Shown piece by piece: positions 45,045-53,267 of a stretch of 64,000 nt of DNA; the first letter of the stretch is position 1, and each line of letters opens with the position of its first letter. Source of the stretch: Inquilinus limosus DSM 16000 (GTDB lineage: Bacteria > Pseudomonadota > Alphaproteobacteria > DSM-16000 > Inquilinaceae); NCBI RefSeq assembly GCF_000423185.1, contig NZ_AUHM01000002.1, positions 367,320 to 431,319 on the forward strand. The letters are read 5' to 3'. The position numbers and the translations under genes are program-made. The notes below the pieces were generated by a model, which was given only the letters and a program-made list of their open reading frames with translations, ran no database searches and was not told the DNA's origin.

Positions 45045-45665
45045 CTAAAGGGCTGCATAGGCTCGCAAAAACACCGCCACCGCGCGCTCGGCGATGCCCC
45101 GCAGCTCCGCCGGGTCCGGTGGCGGCTCGACCCCGAACAGGGTGCGCTGGCGGCGGCCGCCCTGCATGAGCGTGACCAGATCCTCCGCCGCCTCGGCCGG
45201 ATCGGCGGGGCGCAGCGTGCCCGCCTCCATCTTGGTCCGCAGGAAGTCCGCCAGGGCGGCGCGGACGCGGCCCGGACCGGCGTCGTAGAACAGGCGCGCC
45301 AGATCCGGGAAGGCCGCGGCCTGGGCGACCATCAGCCGCTGAACGCCGAGGATCTCGGGATCGAAGATCCGGCGCAGCATGTGCTCGCCGAAGGTGGCGA
45401 GCTCGTCCGCCAGATCACCGGCGGGGTCGAGCCCGGCCAGGGACTGCTGCTTGTAGCGGTCGAACATGGCGCGGAGCAGCCCTTCCTTGCTGCCGAAATG
45501 GCTGTACAGGGTCTGCTTGGCGACCCCGGCCTCGGCCGCCACCCGGTCCATGCTGGCGGCGTAGCCCTCGGCCATGAAGACCCGGATGCCGGCCTCGAGG
45601 ATCGCCTCACGCTTCTTCCGGCCGCGCGGGGTCGCCGCCCAGGCCGCCGCGGTCTGCGCCATCAT
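45045..45665 (-). CDS. TetR family transcriptional regulator
   Basis: 206 residues. The DNA-binding helix-turn-helix is clear at about 17-62: [43 protein letters not shown]. The C-terminal helical domain includes [22 protein letters not shown], as in AcrR/TetR_C members. The ligand is unknown. Possible targets are itself and the downstream hypothetical gene. Two ATGs in a row (45665, 45662). Confidence 0.88.
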   Translation of the reverse strand: MMAQTAAAWAATPRGRKKREAILEAGIRVFMAEGYAASMDRVAAEAGVAKQTLYSHFGSKEGLLRAMFDRYKQQSLAGLDPAGDLADELATFGEHMLRRIFDPEILGVQRLMVAQAAAFPDLARLFYDAGPGRVRAALADFLRTKMEAGTLRPADPAEAAEDLVTLMQGGRRQRTLFGVEPPPDPAELRGIAERAVAVFLRAYAAL

Positions 45666-45746
45666 CCACCCCTGCTCGCACCCCACGCCCGCGATCATGC
45701 CGCCGAAGCCGGCCGCCGCAAAGCCCGGTCAGGGCGCGGGCATCGG

Positions 45747-46238
45747 TCAGGCGCCCTGATAGGCCCGCTCTATGGCGGCGATGTCGATCTTGGCCATCTG
45801 CATCATCGCCTGCATCACTCGGGCCGCCTTCACCGGGTCGGGGTCATGCATCCGCTCGATCAGGATGTCGGGCGTGACCTGCCACCACACGCCGAACCGG
45901 TCCCTCAGCCAGCCGCACTGGCTGTGCTCGCCGCCGCCCTCGACCAGGCGGGCCCAGAACCGGTCGACCTCCTCCTGCGTCTCGCAGTGGACGACGAAGG
46001 AGACCGCCCAGGTGAACTCGAAATGCGACCCGCCGTTCAGGGCGGTGAAGGCTTGGCCGTCCAGCTCGAAGCCGACGGTCAGGGCGCTGCCGTTCGGCCC
46101 CGACACGGCATCGCCATTGCGCAGGACGGAGGTGATCCGCGAATTGTCGAAGACCGAGACGTAGAACTCGGCCGCCTCCTCGGCCCGGCCGTTGTCGAAC
46201 CACAGGAACGGTGTGATCTTCTGGGTGATCTTGGGCAA
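45747..46238 (-). CDS. VOC family PhnB-like protein
   Basis: 163 residues of the 3-demethylubiquinone-9 3-methyltransferase-like (PhnB) branch of the VOC superfamily: [20 protein letters not shown] at the start, [31 protein letters not shown] and [19 protein letters not shown]. Enzymatic activity unknown. No ATG is available at the right place; TTG at 46238, five bases after GGGAGAG, gives the normal family N-terminus. An ECF-type promoter identical to those near the sigma factor gene lies 34 bp upstream. Confidence 0.85.
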   Translation of the reverse strand: MPKITQKITPFLWFDNGRAEEAAEFYVSVFDNSRITSVLRNGDAVSGPNGSALTVGFELDGQAFTALNGGSHFEFTWAVSFVVHCETQEEVDRFWARLVEGGGEHSQCGWLRDRFGVWWQVTPDILIERMHDPDPVKAARVMQAMMQMAKIDIAAIERAYQGA

Positions 46239-46271
46239 GGCGACTCTCCCTCGGCTGGACGATCTGACCGG

Positions 46272-46300
46272 AGGACGGCCGGGCCTGACACGTCCCGACA
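46272..46300 (-). promoter_or_regulatory. ECF-type promoter of the PhnB-like gene
   Basis: On the minus strand TGTCGG (46300-46295), a 17-bp spacer and CGTCCT (46277-46272). It is the fourth copy of the motif, 35 kb from the sigma factor gene, and precedes a gene of the same superfamily as the VOC gene near that factor. Confidence 0.7.
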
Positions 46301-46466
46301 TGGCCCTCGGAAATTTCTCCGCTGCCGGCATGCGGCGGATCGCCGCCGAAGCCGCCGCGGGTCTCACCTCTTGGCGTGCTTCGACTATGGTGCCATTTCA
46401 CGCGACAGCGCCAGATGCGTTACACTTCCTGTCGGGGCCCGGCCCGCGGCACGGCGAGACGGTGGA

Positions 46467-47687
46467 ATGGACTACGAGAACATCTTCCGGACGGCGATCG
46501 AGACCCTGAAGGCCGAGGGCCGCTACCGGATCTTCGCCGAGCTCGAGCGCCATGCCGGTGCCTTCCCGCGCGCCGCCCATCACGGCCTCGACGGCGCGCC
46601 GGACGTCACCGTCTGGTGCTCGAACGACTATCTCGGCATGGGCCAGCACCCGGCGGTGCTGGCGGCGATGCACGAGGCGCTGGACCGCTGCGGCGCCGGC
46701 GCCGGCGGCACCCGCAACATCTCCGGCACCCATATCTACCACCGGGCGCTGGAGGAGGAGCTGGCCGACCTGCACGGCAAGGAGGCGGCGCTTCTCTTCA
46801 CCTCGGGCTTCGTCTCCAACGACGCCTCGCTGTCGACCCTGGCGAAGCTGATCCCCGGCTGCGTCGTCTTCTCCGACGCGCTGAACCACGCCTCGATGAT
46901 CGCCGGCATCCGCAACTCCGGCTGCGAGAAGCGGATCTTCCGCCACAACGACCCGGCCGATCTGGACCGGCTGATGTCGGAATACCCGCTGACCCGGCCG
47001 AAGCTGGTGGCGTTCGAGAGCGTCTATTCGATGGATGGCGACATCGCGCCGATCGCCGAGATCTGCGACGTCGCCGACCGGCACGGCGCCATGACCTATC
47101 TGGACGAGGTCCATGCCGTCGGCATGTACGGCCCGCGCGGCGGCGGCATCGCCGAGCGCGACGGGCTGACCCGGCGCCTCACCGTGATCGAGGGCACGCT
47201 GGGCAAGGCCTTCGGGGTGATGGGCGGCTATGTCGCCGGCTCGGCCATCCTGGTCGACGCGCTGCGCAGCCATGCCCCCGGCTTCATCTTCACCACCTCG
47301 CTGCCGCCGGTGGTCGCGGCCGGGGCCCTGGCCGCGATCCGACACCTCAAGGCCAGCAACGCCGAGCGCGAGCGGCACCAGGAGCGGGCGGCGACGCTGA
47401 AGCGCCTGCTGCGCGCCGCCGGCCTGCCGGTGATGCCGTCGGTCAGCCACATCGTACCGGTCCTCGTCGGCGACGCCCGGCTGTGCAAGGCGGCGAGCGA
47501 CCTGCTGCTGGAGCGGCACCGCATCTACGTCCAGCCGATCAACTACCCGACCGTGCCGCGCGGGGCCGAGCGGCTGCGCATCACCCCGACGCCGCTGCAC
47601 GACGACCTGCAGATGGCCCGGCTGGTCGAGGCGCTGCGCGATGTCTGGTCGACGCTCTCGATCCCCGTCGCCGCCGCGGCAGCCTGA
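46467..47687 (+). CDS. hemA: 5-aminolevulinate synthase
   Basis: 406 residues. ALAS fold type I PLP enzyme: [49 protein letters not shown] and the PLP lysine at 247 in [13 protein letters not shown]. It condenses glycine and succinyl-CoA (C4 or Shemin pathway) to start haem synthesis, typical of alphaproteobacteria. The open frame runs far upstream, but homology begins at [20 protein letters not shown], so 46467 is used. Downstream (47688-47824) I see no clear gene. Confidence 0.98.
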   Translation: MDYENIFRTAIETLKAEGRYRIFAELERHAGAFPRAAHHGLDGAPDVTVWCSNDYLGMGQHPAVLAAMHEALDRCGAGAGGTRNISGTHIYHRALEEELADLHGKEAALLFTSGFVSNDASLSTLAKLIPGCVVFSDALNHASMIAGIRNSGCEKRIFRHNDPADLDRLMSEYPLTRPKLVAFESVYSMDGDIAPIAEICDVADRHGAMTYLDEVHAVGMYGPRGGGIAERDGLTRRLTVIEGTLGKAFGVMGGYVAGSAILVDALRSHAPGFIFTTSLPPVVAAGALAAIRHLKASNAERERHQERAATLKRLLRAAGLPVMPSVSHIVPVLVGDARLCKAASDLLLERHRIYVQPINYPTVPRGAERLRITPTPLHDDLQMARLVEALRDVWSTLSIPVAAAAA

Positions 47688-47824
47688 CCTGCCGCGCAAG
47701 CCGCCCGCGCCGCCCCCGGCGCGGGACCGGCCGCGGGTGAAGCCGCCGATGCCGCCGCCACGGGGCCGCGGAAAACCGCCGTCGCGATCACCGAAACCCT
47801 GAGAAGATGTCGGCGGAGCGGCTC

Positions 47825-48670
47825 TTATCGGCGTGGCGGGTCGATTCTCTCGACGACCAGGGTCCCCGTCGGACTGGCCAGATACTCCGCATATTCGAGA
47901 ACCGGGCCGAAGCGTAGCAACGTGCCGCCGAGATCCGCCGTATCGCCCGGGGACAGGCGCGCGCCCGTGTTTCGGACATAGCTCAGCAGGGCGGAGAAGA
48001 TGTCGACCGCCACCTCGCCCTCACCTTGTTCTCCGAGCAGGGCGAAATCCGGAGCACCCCAGCGGTGAAATCCTTTCGAGCAGAACCAGATGCGGCCATC
48101 GGGCCGAAAGAACTTCAGAAAGCCGGTCCAGATCGCGACCGGAACGGCTTGCCGTGCTGCGCTCAGGAAATCGGGCGCCAGCGACACAGTCAGCGCCCGC
48201 GCCGGCAGGCAATTCCAGGCGGCGGTGTCGATCACGCCGACCAGACCATATGGGAGAAGGGCGGCCGCCACCTTCAGGGCGGCGATGAACTGTTCAGTGG
48301 GATCGATCGCGGTCCCGGTATAGGCGCAGATCATGTGCGCTCGGTGCCGGCGGAGCGGCTCCTTCTCTTCCGGCGACCAATTGGACATGTCGACAGGCTG
48401 CTGCGCGCTATCCGCAGGCACCGGGGTCCCGATCGTGACCAGGGCAAAAGCGTGGTCTTCGAATGAGATCAGCAGAGATGGATGCTCAGGATCGGCCCCG
48501 AGTGCTGAGCACGTGACGGAGGATGAAAGCGGCTCCACCCGGGCGATGTCCTCCTGAATCGATGATCTGCCCGGCGCACGCACCGCATCAAACAGCAGAA
48601 ACAGAAGGAGACGCTCCGGATCTGATCCATCGGAGGAGCGATGACGTTCGGGACCTGCTGCTGAAACCAA
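47825..48670 (-). CDS. DUF4261-like protein
   Basis: About 281 residues from a TTG at 48670 that follows GGGGGAGG at eight bases. Segments PSLLISFEDHAFALVTIGTPVP, HRAHMICAYTG and AALKVAAALLPYGLVGVIDT, AWNCLPARAL resemble DUF4261 proteins of unknown function. The beginning is uncertain: another frame just upstream offers MENFKRGRLFRWFQQQVPNV, which would need a one-base shift to join, so an N-terminal frameshift is possible. It is less GC-rich than its neighbours. Confidence 0.6.
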   Translation of the reverse strand: MVSAAGPERHRSSDGSDPERLLLFLLFDAVRAPGRSSIQEDIARVEPLSSSVTCSALGADPEHPSLLISFEDHAFALVTIGTPVPADSAQQPVDMSNWSPEEKEPLRRHRAHMICAYTGTAIDPTEQFIAALKVAAALLPYGLVGVIDTAAWNCLPARALTVSLAPDFLSAARQAVPVAIWTGFLKFFRPDGRIWFCSKGFHRWGAPDFALLGEQGEGEVAVDIFSALLSYVRNTGARLSPGDTADLGGTLLRFGPVLEYAEYLASPTGTLVVERIDPPRR

Positions 48671-48838
48671 CGGAAGAGCCTCCCCCGTTTGAAATTCTCC
48701 ATGGCACCGGACGCCGGAGGTTCCATCAGCGTAAGGGGCGGCCCTCGACCTCGTCCAGACGCACGCCCAAGGGCCGGATCAAGGCTTCACCCAGATCTCT
48801 ACCATCAGGCCGGGATAAGGGCTGAGCGCGGGGCTGGC

Positions 48839-49081
48839 TCAGGAATCGCCCCGGCCCCTCTCCTTCTGCACGTGATGCTCCCGGCCTTCGGCCATAAAGC
48901 CCGGCGGAAAGGACGCGAAGACCTGCGCCACGCCGGCCAGCGAGCGGGCCGCCACCGGCCGGATGACCAAGCAGTCGCCACGGCGCTCTATCAGCACGTC
49001 CTGCACCGTATCGGCGAGGGCCAGCTCCTTCGGGATGCACACCGCCAAGGAGTTTCCGCTTCTTAAGAGCCGGGTCAGCAT
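48839..49081 (-). CDS. AbrB/SpoVT-type antitoxin (VapB/MazE-like), orphan
   Basis: 80 residues: the swapped-hairpin DNA-binding domain (about 1-48) with RLLRSGNSLAVCIPKELAL and RRGDCLVIRPV, then a tail with SLAGVAQVFASFPPGFMAEG like VapB antitoxins. In a normal module a PIN or MazF toxin would follow immediately; here the 168 bp downstream encode no recognisable toxin. It is therefore a solitary antitoxin or the survivor of a decayed module. Confidence 0.75.
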   Translation of the reverse strand: MLTRLLRSGNSLAVCIPKELALADTVQDVLIERRGDCLVIRPVAARSLAGVAQVFASFPPGFMAEGREHHVQKERGRGDS

Positions 49082-49132
49082 CGGCGGTCTCCGCGCAAAT
49101 ATAGAGGGTACATACGAAGAGATAATCCGAAT

Positions 49133-49594
49133 TCAATGCCGGCCGGAGCGGGCCTCGCCCTCCCCTTGCTCAGCGACACGCCGCCCGATCGCGAGCAGCG
49201 TGTCGAAGATCACCGCCGTCGACCAGCCGGCGAGCAGAATGCCGTTCAGCGTCGTCATCGGCCCCAGAAGGCGCCAGCGCGGGGCCGGCAGCACGTCGCC
49301 ATAGCCGAGCGTGGTGTAGTTGACGAAGGCGAAGTAGAAGGCATCGCCCGGCGCCCGCCACTCGATCACGTCGAGCGCGTCGTAGACCAGCGCCCAGATG
49401 GCGATCTCGGCCAGATGGGCCAGCATCAGCACCGCCACCGTGGCGATCATGCCGGGGACCAGGATCCAGGCCGGCGCTTGGCGATGCTGCTTCAGCGCCC
49501 AACGGCGCGGCGCCCGCAGCGCCTGCATCGCCAGCGCGTGCACGGCGATGTTGCCCAGGCTGACCGCCAGCCCGACCAGAAGCTGCCCCAGCAT
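49133..49594 (-). CDS. Two-pore-domain-type (2TM) potassium channel-like protein
   Basis: 153 residues with three hydrophobic segments (about 5-24, 43-72 and 112-134) and a selectivity filter TLGYGD (95-100) preceded by a pore helix FYFAFVNYT. It fits the bacterial Ion_trans_2 type, probably a tetrameric K+ channel in the inner membrane. It lacks a regulatory RCK domain. The start at 49594 is set by GGGAGG six bases upstream; longer in-frame starts (49600, 49612) exist. Confidence 0.83.
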   Translation of the reverse strand: MLGQLLVGLAVSLGNIAVHALAMQALRAPRRWALKQHRQAPAWILVPGMIATVAVLMLAHLAEIAIWALVYDALDVIEWRAPGDAFYFAFVNYTTLGYGDVLPAPRWRLLGPMTTLNGILLAGWSTAVIFDTLLAIGRRVAEQGEGEARSGRH

Positions 49595-49763
49595 CCCCAT
49601 CCTCCCGGGCATTGCCGACCGCTTTCTCCGACGCGGCCGACTCAAGCCTCTCAGGTCGGGCCGGATGGCACCATTCCGAAATCGCCGCCGCGCATCGGCC
49701 TGGAATCGCCCCGAAGTCGGCGTACCATCAATGACACGGAGCGGCGACGATCACGGCTCGCCC

Positions 49764-50486
49764 ATGAAGTACTCGGTGACATTGGAGCACGGCAGCGATG
49801 GGAGCTGGCTCGCCTGGGTCCACGAGCTGCCCGGCTGCTTTGCGCGCGGCCCGACGCGGGCGGATGTCGAACGCAGCCTGCCGGCCCGGATCAGCGACTT
49901 TCTCGACTGGCTCCGCCGGTCCGGAGAACCCGTGGCGGCGATGACCGAAGTGATCGTCGTCGAGGAGGTCGAATCCAGGATCGAGGCCGCCGAGGACACG
50001 GAAGCGCTGGTCCGGGCCGACCGGGCCCCGCTCACGCCGCCGGACTGGGAAAGGATCGAGCGGTGGCTGGCCTATTCGCGAAGAGACCTGCTGGAAGCGC
50101 TCTCGGCGCTCTCCGCCGAGGATCTCGACCGCCGGGCCGAGGGCAGCAGCCGGACGATCCGCGGCGATCTGCTGCATATCGCCTTTGTCGAGCTGATGTA
50201 CGCGGCATGGACCTTCGATCTCGACACGCGGCAAGGCCTCAAGGCGTTTCTGGGATGGACTCGTGGCGTGGCGACCGACCGCATGCGCGCGCTTGCCGAG
50301 CGGCACGATGATACCCGGACCTTCGCCGAATGGGCCGGCGCCCCGCGCCGCGAGGAATGGAGCGCACGGAAAGCGGCGCGGCGGCTGATCTGGCACGAGC
50401 TGCTGCACCTACCGTCGCTGCGGGGCGGCCCCGCGGACAGCGAGGGGCAGCCTCAGAACGCCGACGCCCCCAGCCGGGCCTCGTAA
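49764..50486 (+). CDS. HicB-like domain fused to a DinB-like domain
   Basis: 240 residues. Residues 1-60 match the HicB-type antitoxin fold (MKYSVTLEHGSDGSWLAWVH, ELPGCFARG). Residues about 95-225 form a DinB/YfiT-like four-helix bundle with conserved histidines in GDLLHIAFVELMY and LIWHELLHLPSL, which could bind a metal. No HicA toxin is adjacent. The fusion suggests a role other than a plain antitoxin. Function unknown. Its end overlaps the convergent folD gene by 34 bp. Confidence 0.75.
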   Translation: MKYSVTLEHGSDGSWLAWVHELPGCFARGPTRADVERSLPARISDFLDWLRRSGEPVAAMTEVIVVEEVESRIEAAEDTEALVRADRAPLTPPDWERIERWLAYSRRDLLEALSALSAEDLDRRAEGSSRTIRGDLLHIAFVELMYAAWTFDLDTRQGLKAFLGWTRGVATDRMRALAERHDDTRTFAEWAGAPRREEWSARKAARRLIWHELLHLPSLRGGPADSEGQPQNADAPSRAS

Positions 50487-51349
50487 TGCGCCTTCTGGCG
50501 GCGGGTGGCGACCACGGTGTTGCGCATCAGCACCGCCACCGTCACCGGCCCGACGCCGCCCGGCACCGGGGTGATCCAGCCCGCCACCGGGGCGACGCTG
50601 TCGTAGTCGACATCGCCGACCACCCGGCTCTTGCCGTCGTCGTCCAGCACCTCGTTGATGCCGATGTCGATCACCGCGGCGCCCGGCTTGATCATGTCGC
50701 CGGTGACCAGCTTCGGCTTGCCGACGGCGACGAACACCGCATCGGCCCGGCGCGAATGCATGGAGACGGAGCGGGTCATGTGGTGGCAGACCGTGACCGT
50801 CGCCCCCTCCGCCATCAGCAGGAAGGCGATCGGCTTGCCGACGATCTCGGAATGGCCGATCACCACTGCCTCCAGCCCCTCCAGCTTCAGGCCGGTGCGC
50901 TTCAGCATCTCGACGGCGGCCAGGGCGGTGCAGGGCGCCAGCTCCAGCTCGTTGTAGACGATGTTGCCGATCGAGGCCGGGTTCATGCCCTCGACATCCT
51001 TCAGCGGGTGAATCGTCGTCTGCATCGCCTTGATCGAGATCTGCTTCGGCACCGGGCGCTGCAGGATGATGCCGCTGACCTGCGGATCGACGTTCAGCGC
51101 GGCGATGGTGGCGCGCAGCTCCTCCTGCGTCAGGCTCTCGGGCAGGCGGCGGGTCTCGAAGGCGATGCCGACGCGTTCCGCTGTCCGCCGCTGGTTGCGG
51201 ACATAGACGTCGACCGCACTCTCGTCGCCGACCGTGATCGACACCAGCTTCGGCGGCCAATGCGTCTCGCCCAGCGCCTGCACCTCTGCCGCCACCTCGG
51301 CCAGGATGGCATCCGCCACCGCCCGTCCGGTCAGGTCCCGCTCGCCCAT
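50453..51349 (-). CDS. folD: Methylenetetrahydrofolate dehydrogenase/cyclohydrolase
   Basis: 298 residues, usual FolD length. YVRNQRRTAERVGIAFETRR contains the catalytic Lys-equivalent region of the first domain; VSGIILQRPVPKQI, GHSEIVGKPIAFLLM and NADP-binding residues, and PVPGGVGPVTVAVLMRNTV at the end are signatures. It interconverts methylene-, methenyl- and formyl-tetrahydrofolate with NADP. In the common form the lysine is in YVxxKxK; here the sequence reads YVRNQRR, a variant worth noting. Single gene. Confidence 0.93.
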   Translation of the reverse strand: MGERDLTGRAVADAILAEVAAEVQALGETHWPPKLVSITVGDESAVDVYVRNQRRTAERVGIAFETRRLPESLTQEELRATIAALNVDPQVSGIILQRPVPKQISIKAMQTTIHPLKDVEGMNPASIGNIVYNELELAPCTALAAVEMLKRTGLKLEGLEAVVIGHSEIVGKPIAFLLMAEGATVTVCHHMTRSVSMHSRRADAVFVAVGKPKLVTGDMIKPGAAVIDIGINEVLDDDGKSRVVGDVDYDSVAPVAGWITPVPGGVGPVTVAVLMRNTVVATRRQKAHYEARLGASAF

Positions 51350-51428
51350 CGCCCGCTCCGCCGCGCATCCCGCGATGCGGGGCTTTTGGCCCCAGGGCGC
51401 CGCAGCGTCAACCCACGGTCGCGGATGT

Positions 51429-52241
51429 CTACTTTGTCCCGAGCGCGAAGCCGCGCAGCAGGTGCTTCTGGATGTAGCCCGCGACCAGCAGCACCGGCAG
51501 CGACGACAGCAGCCCGATCGCCATCAGCCGGCCCCACAGCGTCTCGTCCTCGGTGATGAAGGTGGCGACGTAGAGCGGCAGGGTGAAGCGGCTGGGGCGC
51601 TGCAGGTAGAGCAGCGCGAACAGGAACTCGTTCCAGCACAGGATCAGGGCGAAGATCAGCGTCGCCACCAGCCCCGGCAGCGCCAGCGGCAGCACGATGT
51701 GCCAGAGGCGGCGCCCCAGCCCGGCGCCGTCGATCGCCGCCGCGGCCTCGATCTCCACCGGCACCTCGCGGACGAAGCCCAGCAGCATCCACAGGCAGAA
51801 GGGCAGGGTGTAGAGCTGGTAGACCAGCACCAGCCCGGACAGGGTGCCAAGCAGGCCGAGATTGAGCAGCAGCGCATGCAGCGGCAGCGCCACCACGATC
51901 GGCGGCATCAGCTTCACCACCAGCACCAGCAGCAGGAACAGCACGTCGAGCCGCTTCGGGAAGCGGAACCGGGCCAGGGCGTAGGCGGCGAGGAAGCCGG
52001 CGGCGAGCGAGAGCAGCGTGGCCCCGAAGGCGACGACCGCCGTGTTCTTCAGCCGCACCAGGAAACCGTCGTCGAGCACGGCGCGGATGTTGTCGAGGGT
52101 CGGCACGGTCGGCAGGAAGCCGCGGCCGGCGCGGGCCGGGTCCTCGAAGGCGGCGCCGACCATCCAAAGGATCGGCAGGGCGAAGACCAGGACGAACAGG
52201 GCGATGCCGAGATACGGCAGGGCACGGCGCAATTGGATCAC
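51429..52241 (-). CDS. ABC sugar-type importer permease (MalG-like)
   Basis: 270 residues with six membrane helices. The cytoplasmic EAA loop reads EIEAAAAIDGAGLGRRLWHI and contacts the ATPase. CUT1-family features (carbohydrate uptake) are clear. GTG at 52241 overlaps the stop of the upstream permease gene (GTGA). It is the last gene of a three-gene operon with binding protein and MalF-like permease; no ATPase gene is present in the neighbourhood, so a shared or distant ATPase is implied. Confidence 0.88.
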   Translation of the reverse strand: MIQLRRALPYLGIALFVLVFALPILWMVGAAFEDPARAGRGFLPTVPTLDNIRAVLDDGFLVRLKNTAVVAFGATLLSLAAGFLAAYALARFRFPKRLDVLFLLLVLVVKLMPPIVVALPLHALLLNLGLLGTLSGLVLVYQLYTLPFCLWMLLGFVREVPVEIEAAAAIDGAGLGRRLWHIVLPLALPGLVATLIFALILCWNEFLFALLYLQRPSRFTLPLYVATFITEDETLWGRLMAIGLLSSLPVLLVAGYIQKHLLRGFALGTK

Positions 52242-53107
52242 CGGGCCGAACCCCGCATCGCCTGGGCGGCGTAGACGGCGCAGAGCGCGCAGGCGATCGC
52301 CATCATCACCACCGAGGCGGCGGCGGCGAGGCCGACATCGAAGAACTTGAAGCCCTTCTGGTAGACATACATCGACAGCGTCTCGGTGGCGTTGCCGGGG
52401 CCGCCGCCGGTCAGGGCATAGACCTTGTCGAACAGCTTGAAGGTGTCGATCAGCCGCAGCAGCAGGGCCAGGAAGATCTGGCCGCGCACCAGCGGCAGCA
52501 CGATGCGGGTCAGCAGCACCCAGGGCCGGGCGCCGTCGGTCCGCGCCGCCTCCACCACCTCGGGCGGGATCGACTGCAGCCCGGCCAGGACGATCAGCGT
52601 CGTCATCGGCGTCCATTGCCAGGTGTCGACCAGCATCACCGACCACAGCGCCAGGCCGGGATCGGACAGCCAGGGCACCGGCGGCAGGCCAAGCCAGCCG
52701 AGAGCGCCGTTCAGCACCCCGACATCGTGGTGGAACCAGGACCGCCAGATCGCCGAGCAGACCAGGGTCGACAGCATCATCGGATAGACCACGACCGACA
52801 GCACCGCGCCGCGGCCGCGGAACTCGCGGTTCAGCAGCAGGGCGAGGGCGGTGCCGAGCGCGACCTGGACCAGCGAGGCCACGACCGCGAACCGGACCGT
52901 ATTGCCGATATCGACCCGGAAGAACCAGTCGCCGAACAGCGCGGCGTAGTTGGCGAGGCCGACCCAGCGCGAGGTGTCCGCCGCGAAGTCGATCTTCTGG
53001 AAGGAATAGGCCGCGACCTGCAGCACCGGCCAGAGCGCGAACACGACCAGCAGCAGCGCGGCGGGAAGCAGGAGCAGGACGAGCTGCCGGCGGTCGGTGA
53101 AGAGCAT
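52238..53107 (-). CDS. ABC sugar-type importer permease (MalF-like)
   Basis: 289 residues, six membrane helices. The EAA loop is EVVEAARTDGARPWVLLTRI, followed by LPLVRGQIFLALLLRLID and a GGGPGNATETLSMYVYQKGF segment typical of CUT1 permeases such as UgpA/MalF. It starts at 53107. It forms the channel with the MalG-like permease. The frame is open upstream through a family B repeat, but that part is not protein-like. Confidence 0.88.
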   Translation of the reverse strand: MLFTDRRQLVLLLLPAALLLVVFALWPVLQVAAYSFQKIDFAADTSRWVGLANYAALFGDWFFRVDIGNTVRFAVVASLVQVALGTALALLLNREFRGRGAVLSVVVYPMMLSTLVCSAIWRSWFHHDVGVLNGALGWLGLPPVPWLSDPGLALWSVMLVDTWQWTPMTTLIVLAGLQSIPPEVVEAARTDGARPWVLLTRIVLPLVRGQIFLALLLRLIDTFKLFDKVYALTGGGPGNATETLSMYVYQKGFKFFDVGLAAAASVVMMAIACALCAVYAAQAMRGSAR

Positions 53108-53139
53108 GGGGTGATGAGCAGTCTTTCGGGATTCCTGTC

Positions 53140-53248
53140 CTGTCATGCCCGGGCGGGTCCTCGGGTCAAGCCCGAGGACGGGCATCCAGGGCGGCAGGCA
53201 CCGTTCTTGGTGGCCCCTGGATCGCCGGGTCAAGCCCGGCGATGACAG
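53140..53248. repeat. Family B intergenic palindrome, copy 2
   Basis: 109 bp with ends CTGTCAT / ATGACAG. It holds two stem-loops, CCTCGGGTCAAGCCCGAGG and CGCCGGGTCAAGCCCGGCG. It sits between the binding-protein gene and the permease genes of one operon, where it could reduce downstream expression or protect the 3' end of the binding-protein message. Confidence 0.85.
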
Positions 53249-53267
53249 AAAGGGATAACCTCGTTCC

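Noticed and set aside
45381-46466. In-frame extension upstream of hemA
   Set aside because: It is antisense to the tetR and VOC genes and unrelated to ALAS; hemA homology begins at 46467.
47688-47824. Short Pro/Arg-rich frame after hemA
   Set aside because: It lacks a convincing start and ribosome binding site, and its composition is what GC-rich non-coding DNA gives.
48726-49136. Possible toxin gene overlapping the AbrB antitoxin on the same strand
   Set aside because: The 136-residue product is a frame-shifted shadow of the antitoxin and shows no PIN, MazF or other toxin motif.
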